From the NCBI GenBank assembly GCA_964480695.1, contig CAYZPO010000012.1:1-24376 (forward strand): a stretch of 24,376 bases of DNA, read 5' to 3'. Numbering within the stretch: position 1 is the first letter of the stretch; every line of letters starts with the position of its first letter. Below are positions 12,743 through 19,272 of the stretch, piece after piece. The notes beneath the pieces were generated by a model that saw nothing but the letters and a program-made list of their open reading frames with translations, had not been told where the DNA came from and made no database searches. The position numbers were made by a program, and so were the translations under genes. This stretch comes from CAZDDW01 sp964480695. GTDB taxonomy: Bacteria; Patescibacteriota; Patescibacteriia; UBA9934; CAZDDW01.

Positions 12743-13264
12743 ATGAAGAATACCGATTTCGGCCTTCAGGACTTTCTGGACTACGTCCACTCGTGGATGC
12801 GGCTTCCCGGCATCGAGGTCGCTGGGGAGGAGATGGTCCTGGAACAGGACGTGGACCTCCTGGTCGGTTCCGGATGGACCCAGACCGCTCCGGACACCCT
12901 CGAGCTGCCGGGTCGCAAGTCCACGGCCGTGCTCATCACCAGCAGTCGTGATGGCTGGTACGGGTACATCGCTGGGAATCCGATCACCACAGGCAGGGTG
13001 TACCAGTTCGGTCAGATCACGGACTTCGGTCCGCTGGCCCAGTACGCCGAGGTGGACATCCCCATGGCCAACGCCACCGTGACCATCGAGGTTCCAGCGG
13101 ATGACACCGCGGGTGACTCGATCTGGGGTGCGGTCAGCTCCTGGGAGCTGCGCGCGATCGAGAGCGATGCTCCGTTGTTCGAGGATCCGCCGGAACACGT
13201 CAGCCTCTGGGGTCTCAAGCCCTCGTACATCGCTCGCCTGAACGCCCGGAAGGAGGCCTCATGA
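12743..13264 (+). CDS. Unknown 173-residue protein
   Basis: ATG 12743 follows GGAG (12729-12732). There is no signal peptide or membrane segment. The sequence looks like a small mixed alpha/beta or beta-sandwich protein, with strands such as STAVLITSS, WYGYIAG and ATVTIEVPA, and a conserved-looking GRVYQFGQITDFGPLAQY segment (about 85-102). No catalytic motif or family is recognised. Its stop overlaps the start of the next gene (ATGA), so they are translationally coupled; that neighbour is a small membrane protein, hinting at a soluble/membrane pair. Confidence 0.7.
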   Translation: MKNTDFGLQDFLDYVHSWMRLPGIEVAGEEMVLEQDVDLLVGSGWTQTAPDTLELPGRKSTAVLITSSRDGWYGYIAGNPITTGRVYQFGQITDFGPLAQYAEVDIPMANATVTIEVPADDTAGDSIWGAVSSWELRAIESDAPLFEDPPEHVSLWGLKPSYIARLNARKEAS

Positions 13265-13395
13265 GCATTCCCCCACACCTGATCGCCCCGTTCTTCCTCC
13301 TCTTCGGAACCTACTTCCTGCTCCAGAAGCGCCCGGTTCTGGTGATCCTGGGTTGCCTAGCCCTGGTCCTCGGTGCCTGCGCCCTCACCCCCTGA
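13261..13395 (+). CDS. 44-residue two-helix membrane protein
   Basis: ATG 13261 overlaps the preceding stop (ATGA), with GGAGG (13250-13254) in the end of the upstream gene as ribosome binding site. The product has two hydrophobic stretches (LIAPFFLLFGTYFLL and VLVILGCLALVLGACALTP) separated by QKRPV, giving a tight helical hairpin with the basic loop probably inside the cell. Translational coupling to the 173-residue protein suggests a shared function, perhaps anchoring it. G/C-rich codons match the island. Confidence 0.65.
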   Translation: MSIPPHLIAPFFLLFGTYFLLQKRPVLVILGCLALVLGACALTP

Positions 13396-13406
13396 TCCCT
13401 CCCTTC

Positions 13407-13440
13407 GTCGACAACACTCTTCGGAGTTCCCACCGTCGAC
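13407..13440 (+). repeat. Module B, copy 2
   Basis: GTCGAC (13407-13412) and GTCGAC (13435-13440) around CTCTTCGGAG; the same design as copies 1 and 3. Confidence 0.75.
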
Positions 13441-13454
13441 ACCTCAACCCCCTC

Positions 13455-13522
13455 GTGGAGAACAGTTGTCCTGACAGTTCTCCACCCACACTAGCCGATC
13501 AAACCTGGTCGTCTGGTGTGGG
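13455..13522 (+). promoter_or_regulatory. Tandem leader hairpins C2/D2
   Basis: C2: GTGGAGAAC (13455-13463) pairs with GTTCTCCAC (13477-13485). D2 (13485-13522): CCCACAC...GTGTGGG, continued by TAG-CGATCA / TGGTCG-CTG around AACC, about 17 bp with one mismatch. Position 13485 is shared by both hairpins. Confidence 0.75.
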
Positions 13523-13574
13523 AGAGGAGATATTTGCAAACCACGTTCATCAATCGATAGAGGAGATTCCAGCG

Positions 13575-14126
13575 ATGGTAGAAACGCTAGCGACGCGAAC
13601 GATCTGTCCGACCCTGCCCCTGCTGTGCCTGCGGTTCCTGGATCCGCGGCTGCACGGCGACCTGGACGCCTGGTATGTCGAGGTCGAGGGTCGTCCCGAG
13701 GATTACGTCACCGACGACGTGGCCACCCACCGCCTGGCTGGTTCTGGCACGGCGAACATCACCCTGCGGATGCGGGAGCTCATGGACAGTCTGAAGGAGT
13801 ACGGTCCGGACCGTCAGGTGGTCGACATCTCGGTCTTCTGGGGTGCATCGGTTCGGCCGACGCACATGATCCGGCACGGCGCGTTGTACACGCCTGACCA
13901 CTCGGGCCAGAAGCCCCCGGCACCGCCGGCCATGACCTTCCGGTACATGCCGTTCGATGCCGTGACCTCGCTCATCAGCCCGCCCATGGGTGACGAGCGG
14001 CGTGAGTACTTCGCACAGCTGTGGGCGCAGGGCTGGCGTCCTGGTCTGCCCCTCACCGACTTCGACCTGGTGACCAGCGCTCGCATCGCGCGAGCCGAGG
14101 TCCAGGAAACCGCCTTCGTCTACTGA
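13575..14126 (+). CDS. Unknown 183-residue protein
   Basis: The start is ATG 13575, behind AGAGGAG (13559-13565); an in-frame upstream extension to 13353 runs through modules B2 and C2/D2 and is rejected. The product has no signal peptide or membrane helix. It contains LCLRFLDPRLHGDLDAWYVE (17-36), DISVFWGASVRPTHMIRH (about 84-101) and a proline-rich QKPPAPPAMTF. It looks like a folded cytoplasmic domain of unknown class. It is a single-gene unit between C2/D2 and module B3. Confidence 0.68.
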   Translation: MVETLATRTICPTLPLLCLRFLDPRLHGDLDAWYVEVEGRPEDYVTDDVATHRLAGSGTANITLRMRELMDSLKEYGPDRQVVDISVFWGASVRPTHMIRHGALYTPDHSGQKPPAPPAMTFRYMPFDAVTSLISPPMGDERREYFAQLWAQGWRPGLPLTDFDLVTSARIARAEVQETAFVY

Positions 14127-14136
14127 TCCTTCCTTC

Positions 14137-14169
14137 GTCGACATCGCCCTTCGGGGACCTTCCGTCGAC
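14137..14169 (+). repeat. Module B, copy 3
   Basis: GTCGAC (14137-14142) and GTCGAC (14164-14169) around CCCTTCGGGG, 10 bp after the preceding stop. Confidence 0.75.
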
Positions 14170-14182
14170 ACAACTTCCCCTC

Positions 14183-14251
14183 GTGGAGAACCCTCGTCTG
14201 AGAGTTCTCCACCCACCTTATTTGTTCAAGAACTTGGACAGATGGGGTGGG
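14183..14251 (+). promoter_or_regulatory. Tandem leader hairpins C3/D3
   Basis: C3: GTGGAGAAC (14183-14191) pairs with GTTCTCCAC (14204-14212). D3 (14212-14251): CCCACCTTATTTGTTCAA pairs over 18 positions, including G-T pairs, with TTGGACAGATGGGGTGGG around GAAC. A CCCCC/GGGGG hairpin (14257-14271) follows. Confidence 0.78.
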
Positions 14252-14338
14252 AGAGACCCCCTTCTTGGGGGACAAGTAGATTTCAATTCAATATGCGGTG
14301 AGCCGAGAGGCAAGATTCCGCAAAACACGGAGGATTCC

Positions 14339-16087
14339 ATGTCCCGTTCCACTCTGTCCCTGATCGGTCCCTTCACCATTCTGCTCGGCGTCATTCTGAT
14401 GTGCCTGTCCGGGTGCACCGAGGAGGGAGACGTCCATCACCACTACGGAGACAACCACTACTACGGCGACGATGACGACGATGGCCCGATCGACCCCGCG
14501 GACGACGACGATGATGACTCGGTCTCGGACGACGACGATGACGACGAGACGCTGTTCGTGGAGATGTTCTTCACCACGGCCTACCACGCGGCTGACCACT
14601 TCGATGTGGTCGACCCGACGGCCGAGGTGACGCTCGGCACCTTCCAGTTCGAGAACCACAACCTGGTGCCGGTGACCATCGATGCGGCCTACCCGACAAT
14701 GATGATCATGAAGCCGTACGAGGTCGGCGGCGAGTTCAACCAGGGCAACGACGACAGCCTGTACGCCAACGACCTGGTCAACAACTGCGTCCTGCGCAGC
14801 TGGCCCGAAATGACCGTCTACATGGGTCCGTCCAGCATCGACGGTTCCGGGCAGATCGACTTCATCGACGACTTCACTCTGGCTCCGGAGAGCGCTCTGG
14901 CTCTGGACGTGGTCTGCGAGTTGCAGGACGAGTTGCCTGCCTGGGACCATGACGTAGCCTTTGCCGTAGATCTGACCGACTCGGCGTCGGTCCAGGCCGA
15001 AGACGAAGACGGCAACACGGTCAACGTCGAGATCACCGCTATCAACGGTAACCCGCCCCAGGTGGCCGCAGTGATCGAGGCCACCGAACCCGTAGCAGTG
15101 ATCGAGATCCACGTCGAGGACTACTCGTTCGAGACGCACACCCGCGGAGTCGAAGGGGCTCGGGTCACGGACCTGTACCCCTGGACCACGGTCGAGGGCA
15201 TCAAGATCACCGGGATCACCTACGAGATCCGTGGCGACATGGATGGTGACCTGGACAACGGAGTCCAGAACCTGGACGATCCCGAGGACCGGTTCGACAC
15301 CTGTGTCTTCGAGTACAACTACCAGGACGCCAGTGATCTGGAGTCGGTGGCGAACGACAGTACCGTCACCTTCACGGATCTGGATGTGGTTCTCACGGCC
15401 AACACCACCCAGGTGATCAGCCTGACCTGTGACGCGAGCATGGACATGATGGGTTCCACACCCTTCGGAGCCGTGATCGTGGACGTGACCGACATCGTCC
15501 TGGAGTACGCGGATGGCGACGCAGTGGACCCGGTCGACATCGCCCTGATGAACCGGGACGACGACCGGATCGAGAGCGAACTCAACAACGACCTGACCTT
15601 CCATGTCACCATCGTCGATCACGGTGAGGTGGAGATCGCCCTGGATCAGGGTCAGAGTCCGGACGATGGCGACTACCTGACCCTCGACAGCCTGAACCGT
15701 TTCGCCGTGTTCAACCTGCGCTCCCTGTACGAGCCCATGGACGTGGGTGACATCAGCTTCCAGTTCGAGGGTGACCTGGAGATCCTGACCGGTTCCTGCG
15801 CCTACACCTACATGGTCAACGGGAACACCCAGCAGGGCTACTGCGGGATAGGTCAGATGGGCGACGTCTGGTTGTCCAACCTCACCGGCTTCGAGCTGAG
15901 TGAGAACTGGGAAGACGTCTCAATCTGGGCCGAGGTCACAGACTGGGCCTCGTCCGGTTCATCGGTCCGAGCCGTGTTGGACGCCACCGACCTGGAGACC
16001 AACTTCACCGGGATGGTGTCCGGGCAGACCCTGACCGAAGACACCCTGCAGATCCAGGTCGAGGGCCCCGAGCTCTTCATCCCCTGA
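14339..16087 (+). CDS. Large Asp-rich surface lipoprotein with three beta repeats
   Basis: ATG 14339 follows CGGAGG (14328-14333). The 582-residue product has a lipoprotein signal (lipobox LSGC, Cys26), a His/Tyr patch (HHHYGDNHYYG) and an acidic linker (about 43-70) of Asp runs. About three extracellular beta units follow, each with one Cys pair (NNCVLR...VVCELQ; DTCVFE...LTCDAS; GSCAYTY...GYCGIG). The pattern of each unit (TLGTFQFENHN...VTID, then a strand list, then TLAPESALALDVVCEL) is like tandem repeats in CPR cell-surface proteins. The acidic linker could bind calcium. It is likely anchored outside the cell and is the largest island product, preceded by C3/D3. Confidence 0.85.
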   Translation: MSRSTLSLIGPFTILLGVILMCLSGCTEEGDVHHHYGDNHYYGDDDDDGPIDPADDDDDDSVSDDDDDDETLFVEMFFTTAYHAADHFDVVDPTAEVTLGTFQFENHNLVPVTIDAAYPTMMIMKPYEVGGEFNQGNDDSLYANDLVNNCVLRSWPEMTVYMGPSSIDGSGQIDFIDDFTLAPESALALDVVCELQDELPAWDHDVAFAVDLTDSASVQAEDEDGNTVNVEITAINGNPPQVAAVIEATEPVAVIEIHVEDYSFETHTRGVEGARVTDLYPWTTVEGIKITGITYEIRGDMDGDLDNGVQNLDDPEDRFDTCVFEYNYQDASDLESVANDSTVTFTDLDVVLTANTTQVISLTCDASMDMMGSTPFGAVIVDVTDIVLEYADGDAVDPVDIALMNRDDDRIESELNNDLTFHVTIVDHGEVEIALDQGQSPDDGDYLTLDSLNRFAVFNLRSLYEPMDVGDISFQFEGDLEILTGSCAYTYMVNGNTQQGYCGIGQMGDVWLSNLTGFELSENWEDVSIWAEVTDWASSGSSVRAVLDATDLETNFTGMVSGQTLTEDTLQIQVEGPELFIP

Positions 16088-16088
16088 C

Positions 16089-16130
16089 CCCCACGCTGAG
16101 CCGGCAGCCCAACCCCCACCTTCCGGCATC
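16089..16130 (+). repeat. Module A, copy 2
   Basis: CCACGCTGAGCCGGCAGC...TTCCGGCATC, with GCCGG/CCGGC pairing, right after the surface protein stop. Confidence 0.7.
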
Positions 16131-16159
16131 ATTCCCCCCGCACCTTCTTAAGAACGTTC

Positions 16160-16239
16160 GTGGAGAACGGCCGACACCGTTCTCCACCCACCTTGTTTGT
16201 TCAAGCATCAAAAAACAAAACTTGGACAGATGGGGTGGG
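16160..16239 (+). promoter_or_regulatory. Tandem leader hairpins C4/D4
   Basis: C4: GTGGAGAACGG (16160-16170) pairs with CCGTTCTCCAC (16177-16187, one change). D4 (16187-16239): CCCACCTTGTTTGTTCAAG pairs with CTTGGACAGATGGGGTGGG around a 15-nt A-rich loop. D3 and D4 are close relatives; D1 and D2 have quite different stems. Confidence 0.78.
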
Positions 16240-16243
16240 TAAT

Positions 16244-16306
16244 GGTACCCAAGAAGCAAACCACGCTGCGGTTTTTCGGAACCGGGCGTCACTTGGAGCG
16301 ATCATG
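16244..16306 (+). repeat. 63-nt leader, copy 1 of an exact direct duplication
   Basis: Begins GGTACCCAAGAAGC and runs through a TGCGGTTTTTCGG segment and CACTTGGAGCGATC to the ATG of the 16304 gene. It is identical to 16451-16513, with similarity continuing some 10 nt into both coding regions. Confidence 0.9.
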
Positions 16307-16417
16307 ATCGGTCGCAAAATGCTCACTGCCTTCACCTTCACCCTGCTCGTTCTGATCGGAATGTTCGACGGCCCGATCTGCGTGATGTTGCCAGGCGCTT
16401 CCCACAGGAAGAGCTGA
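16304..16417 (+). CDS. 37-residue membrane/secreted peptide
   Basis: ATG 16304 follows TTGGAG (16293-16298) in a leader shared exactly with the next gene. The product starts MIGRKMLTAFTFTLLVLIGM, a basic start plus one hydrophobic helix, then a short tail with one Cys and basic residues (PGASHRKS). The first residues (GRK versus DRK) resemble the next protein, so this may be a truncated or decayed duplicate of that gene's 5' end, or a genuine one-helix microprotein. Confidence 0.55.
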   Translation: MIGRKMLTAFTFTLLVLIGMFDGPICVMLPGASHRKS

Positions 16418-16419
16418 TC

Positions 16420-16452
16420 CCCCGCTGCGCCGGCAGCTACTCCTTCCTCCGG
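16420..16452 (+). repeat. Module A, copy 3
   Basis: CCCCGCTGCGCCGGCAGC...CTCCGG, with its end merging into the second copy of the 63-nt leader (GGTACCC). Confidence 0.65.
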
Positions 16453-16513
16453 TACCCAAGAAGCAAACCACGCTGCGGTTTTTCGGAACCGGGCGTCACT
16501 TGGAGCGATCATG
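16451..16513 (+). repeat. 63-nt leader, copy 2
   Basis: Identical to 16244-16306 at an offset of 207 bp. It carries the TTGGAG ribosome binding site and ATG of the 16511 gene. Confidence 0.9.
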
Positions 16514-17002
16514 ACCGATCGCAAGAAGTTCTTCCTTTCCGTTGCCACCTTTCTCCTGGTCCTGGCGACCGTCAATGTCGCCATTGCCCTCCGGTACGGT
16601 TCGGTGATCGAATCGTGGTTTTGGCAGCAGGACGCCTTCGTAGAGTTCTCGCCGTCGGCCAACAGCAACTACTCGAAGAAGGTCGAAATCTCCGAGACCG
16701 GGTCCCTCTTCGTCAAGTTCGTGGCTCGCTGGCCGGACGAGGTCGAATCCGGGGATTACCGAGGCTACCGTTACTGCGTGGCCGTACCCCCGGAGTGTGA
16801 ACTGGAGGGCGCCCCGAACAGCACATACGAAGTGGTCGACCCCTCGGGTCCCGTGAGCTGTGCGTTCGGTAACTCGCCATACAAGAGCGTGGTCTGGCAT
16901 TCTGAGAACCCCGACCAACGGCGCTTCTTGATGCAGTTCGTCAACTGTCCGATCGGTGAGACCGAGGTTCGCAATCGGTTCTGGATCCGCGCAGTAGAGT
17001 GA
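16511..17002 (+). CDS. Membrane-anchored or secreted protein, unknown
   Basis: A 163-residue protein with an N-terminal signal anchor (about 4-27: basic MTDRKK, then FFLSVATFLLVLATVNVAIA) and an extracytoplasmic domain of about 135 residues. That domain has four Cys (YCVAVPPEC, VSCAF, VNCPI), enough for two disulfides, and strand-like segments (SLFVKFVARWP, RRFLMQFVNC, RFWIRAVE), suggesting a small beta-sandwich. No family is recognised. It uses the second copy of the duplicated 63-nt leader and is the last gene of the island, followed by module A4 and hairpin C5. Confidence 0.72.
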   Translation: MTDRKKFFLSVATFLLVLATVNVAIALRYGSVIESWFWQQDAFVEFSPSANSNYSKKVEISETGSLFVKFVARWPDEVESGDYRGYRYCVAVPPECELEGAPNSTYEVVDPSGPVSCAFGNSPYKSVVWHSENPDQRRFLMQFVNCPIGETEVRNRFWIRAVE

Positions 17003-17012
17003 CTGGATCCTG

Positions 17013-17105
17013 CCCCCACGCTGCGCCGGCAGCTTCAACCTACCTCCGGCATACCCCCTGTTCTTTCTTCCCTCGTGGAGAACCCTCGTCCTGAGAGTTC
17101 TCCAC
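17013..17105 (+). repeat. Module A copy 4 and hairpin C5 at the island's right end
   Basis: A4 (17013-17052): CCCCCACGCTGCGCCGGCAG...CTCCGGCAT. C5: GTGGAGAAC (17075-17083) pairs with GTTCTCCAC (17097-17105). No D or F hairpin follows; the sequence switches at once to AT-rich host-like DNA. Confidence 0.75.
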
Positions 17106-17188
17106 AAACAAAAACACAGCAAAGTTTGATGACTGATTCCATTCTCTCTCCGGAATTAATCACCAGTTACCTTGCTGTGTTTTTGTTT
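17106..17188. terminator. 17-bp perfect inverted repeat at the island boundary
   Basis: AAACAAAAACACAGCAA (17106-17122) and TTGCTGTGTTTTTGTTT (17172-17188) are perfect inverted repeats around a 49-nt loop. The T-rich arm would make an intrinsic terminator for island transcripts, and the mirror A/T tract also works on the minus strand. It could also be a remnant of a mobile element end. Confidence 0.65.
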
Positions 17189-17203
17189 AAGCTCAGAAAA
17201 TGG

Positions 17204-17209
17204 TAAACT
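17204..17209 (+). promoter_or_regulatory. Extended -10 of the HD gene, near-leaderless
   Basis: TGG-TAAACT ends 9 nt before the ATG at 17219, the same geometry as the rpiB promoter. No convincing -35. Confidence 0.5.
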
Positions 17210-17218
17210 AGGAACACT

Positions 17219-18439
17219 ATGTGGCGTACAGGACACAATAAACCAGCTCCGTTTGCTCGTCCGCTCGACGAAGTGTTGAGCGATTTTGCTCATGATCCAT
17301 TTTTGCGTGAATGGACTGATCAGATTATTAATGAAGCCAAAGCTAAGTATCCAGCTTTGCGTGAGGCTTTGAATGCTCCGCAATCAGCCAATCATCATGG
17401 TGAAGGTCCAATGATCGAAGATCATGTGCGCGAGATTTTAAAAACCCTTTACGCGTTAGTAGAGGGTCGTTTTCGTTTGTCTGAGATCGAGGAGTTTGCT
17501 CGGTTGGGTGGATACGAAGGCGAGCTTGAAGAGCTGGAGGAAACGATCAAAGAGCGAGCTGCTTTTTTTAAAGCCTTTGCTTTATTGCATGATATAGGCA
17601 AAGGCGCTGCAATTTCATTTACAGCAGAAGAGGGAAGTCTGGGAGCGGAACAAGGGTTTGGTCAGTCCATTGCTCTGGGCTGGGGCGAGTACGGGGGCGA
17701 GGAGCGCTACGCTGCTCAACGCAAGTACGAGGATCTGTTTGATCGTTTTGCTGCCGAGCACCCAGATCTAACGTCTCAGGAAATCCAGGCTGAATTTTTT
17801 AGAAAGTACAAGATCACGATTCATCATCACGGACACGCTCGGCTGATTCATTTACCAATGTACGAGGAGGTCGCCCGTGCCCTGGCTGAAGAGTATCGTT
17901 TAACCGAAGACGACACAGACCTGTTGATTGAGTTATGTGCTTCGCACATGGATCCCTTGCATAAATTCTGGCACGACGCTCAGGCCAAGGACTATGATCT
18001 GATGGTCAAACACGCAGTGGAGGTCGGGCGTGACCCAGATGACTTTTTAGATCTGTTGTTGGCTGGGACTTTTCTGGATGTACCTGGAGGGTCGCTCCAA
18101 CTAGTCAATGGTGGGTACCATCGCCCATCAGCAGCCCTGATCAATTTCATGAAAGCCGAACATGACTACATGCCGCATCGACGAGCCCAGACAGAACAGG
18201 CACGGGCAGAGCGGATGTTGAAGCAGAAACGGGAAGTGTATCGTCAAGTTGGTTTGGATGGAGATACACTGTTGGATTTTATGGGCATGACACCTGGTCC
18301 AGATTTTGGTAAGCTTTTGAAGGAAATTCAAGGGGCTGTTGAGCGACCAGAAATGATGCCGGATTTAAGCCCAGCTTTGCGTCCCGAGGTCTCGAAACGC
18401 ATCGTGGCTGCTCGTGAGAAGATTCGAGAAATAATGTAA
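17219..18439 (+). CDS. HD-domain phosphohydrolase related to the tRNA nucleotidyltransferase C-terminus
   Basis: A 406-residue soluble protein. A metal-binding HD domain is shown by H69 (IEDHVREIL), HD at 124-125 (ALLHDIGKG), the His cluster IHHHGHARL (201-209) and ELCASHMDP (238-246). Near the C-terminus, FMGMTPGPDFGKLLKEIQGA resembles the PGP-x-x-G-x-LL helix that ends many CCA-adding enzymes, but no nucleotidyltransferase head is present. It is probably a phosphohydrolase on a nucleotide or RNA end; the substrate is unknown. It is the first host-type gene right of the island. Confidence 0.8.
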   Translation: MWRTGHNKPAPFARPLDEVLSDFAHDPFLREWTDQIINEAKAKYPALREALNAPQSANHHGEGPMIEDHVREILKTLYALVEGRFRLSEIEEFARLGGYEGELEELEETIKERAAFFKAFALLHDIGKGAAISFTAEEGSLGAEQGFGQSIALGWGEYGGEERYAAQRKYEDLFDRFAAEHPDLTSQEIQAEFFRKYKITIHHHGHARLIHLPMYEEVARALAEEYRLTEDDTDLLIELCASHMDPLHKFWHDAQAKDYDLMVKHAVEVGRDPDDFLDLLLAGTFLDVPGGSLQLVNGGYHRPSAALINFMKAEHDYMPHRRAQTEQARAERMLKQKREVYRQVGLDGDTLLDFMGMTPGPDFGKLLKEIQGAVERPEMMPDLSPALRPEVSKRIVAAREKIREIM

Positions 18440-18650
18440 AGGCCGGCCACTTTGGAGACTCGGGATGTTTTTTGAGCCAGCGCTCGGCCTAGTTTATTTA
18501 AAAAAGAAAGAAAGAGCCTAGCCTCGCTCACGCCTCGGCCGCGGCATGGACCGTTTAGATCATCATCAAGATTGGATTTTGACAGCGCGGCCTCGGAGTG
18601 TGGCTCAGAAAAACAATCCCTCGTCTCTTATTAAGTGGCCGGCTCACCTT
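18440..18650. repeat. About 205-bp element with long imperfect terminal inverted repeats
   Basis: The gap between the HD gene and ruvA is one foldable unit. GCCGGCCACTT (18442-18452) pairs with AAGTGGCCGGC (18633-18643). The stem then continues inward with AGAC/GTCT, GGGAT/ATCCC, GTTTTTT/GAAAAAC and GAGCCA/TGGCTC, then CGCTC-GGCC / GGCC-GAGTG, well over 30 pairs. The centre has a purine-rich A-tract and further small palindromes (GCCGCGGC). It could be a MITE-like element or a rod-shaped RNA such as a 6S-like RNA; there is no decisive motif. Confidence 0.6.
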
Positions 18651-18655
18651 TTTCT

Positions 18656-19201
18656 ATGATCACAACCCTAACTGGAGAAGTAACTTATCGTTCGCTTGAC
18701 TTTGTTATCATCGAAGTCGATGGTGTTGGATATCGAGTGATTCTGACCCCGCATCAAGCCAGTGGATTGTCTGGTGATGTCACTGTGTACACCCACGAGG
18801 TGGTGCGGGACACGGAGCGCGAGCTATACGGTTTTTTCTCAATGGGTGCCTTGGAGTTGTTTTGGAAACTGATCGCTGTGTCCGGTGTTGGTCCGAAAGT
18901 AGGGCAGAAGATCGTGACTTCTGATGATATTGCTCGAGTTAAAGAAAAGGTTATGGGCGGAGATCTGAATTTCTTGACTGATATTCCTGGAGTTGGTAAA
19001 AAGACAGCCCAGAAGATTATTTTAGAGCTCAAAGGAGCGCTGGCAGAGGAAACACCAAGTGCATCGTTGGATGAGGATGCGATCGAGGCTTTGGTTAGTT
19101 TAGGAATTAAGCGCCGCCAGGCGCAGGATATCTTGAGCCTGGTTGAGGCAGAGAGTACAGATGAGCGGATTCGAGCGGCTTTGAAAATGTTAGGCAAATG
19201 A
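18656..19201 (+). CDS. ruvA: Holliday junction branch migration protein RuvA
   Basis: The start is ATG 18656, giving the family's typical MI-x-x-L-x-G opening (MITTLTGEV); the GTG 21 bp upstream lies in the inverted repeat. The 181-residue product has the OB-fold domain I (1-64), domain II with two helix-hairpin-helix motifs (AVSGVGPKVGQKI and DIPGVGKKTAQKIILELKG) and the C-terminal RuvB-contacting domain III (SLDEDAIEALVSLGIKRRQA to the end). In the family it tetramerises on four-way junctions and recruits the RuvB motor. Its length is slightly short but complete. Confidence 0.95.
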   Translation: MITTLTGEVTYRSLDFVIIEVDGVGYRVILTPHQASGLSGDVTVYTHEVVRDTERELYGFFSMGALELFWKLIAVSGVGPKVGQKIVTSDDIARVKEKVMGGDLNFLTDIPGVGKKTAQKIILELKGALAEETPSASLDEDAIEALVSLGIKRRQAQDILSLVEAESTDERIRAALKMLGK

Positions 19202-19203
19202 TG

Positions 19204-19264
19204 TGTAGCGGAACCCTTTAGGGTTCCATTTTGCTGACATGGAAGGCTAAAGCCTTCCGCTACA
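19204..19264. repeat. Dispersed double-hairpin element, copy 2
   Basis: Outer inverted repeats TGTAGCGGAA (19204-19213) and TTCCGCTACA (19255-19264) are perfect. Inside are GGAACCC-ttta-GGGTTCC and GGAAGGC-taaa-GCCTTCC. It can fold as two hairpins or one long one. It starts 3 nt after the ruvA stop and ends 8 nt before the femAB-like start. Confidence 0.88.
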
Positions 19265-19272
19265 CAAACAAT

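Larger units (their letters stand above)
8640..17105 (+). other. GC-rich genomic island of small and unknown genes
   Basis: All genes from 8648 to 17002 run on the plus strand, favour G or C in third codon positions, use strong GGAG-type ribosome binding sites and are separated by repeated structured modules. Genes on both sides are more AT-rich and have weak or no Shine-Dalgarno sequences. The left limit lies after the family I hairpin and the right limit is module C5 at 17105, next to a 17-bp inverted repeat. No integrase, transposase, phage structural gene or tRNA is seen, so the transfer mechanism is unknown. The large surface protein at 14339 has repeats of a kind common in CPR, which argues against simple contamination. 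Confidence 0.6.

Noticed and set aside
14288..15622. A 444-codon open frame on the minus strand opposite the surface lipoprotein
   Set aside because: It is a by-product of GC-rich codons (Asp/Val-rich mirror), has no ribosome binding site and overlaps modules C3/D3; the plus-strand gene has lipobox, RBS and domain logic.
9865..17105. Integron-like cassette array with attC sites between small genes
   Set aside because: One-gene-plus-palindrome layout is suggestive, but no GTTRRRY/RYYYAAC core sites and no integron integrase; the hairpins differ in kind and precede genes rather than end cassettes.
8640..17105. Prophage or plasmid insertion
   Set aside because: No integrase, terminase, capsid, portal, replication or partition gene is recognisable.
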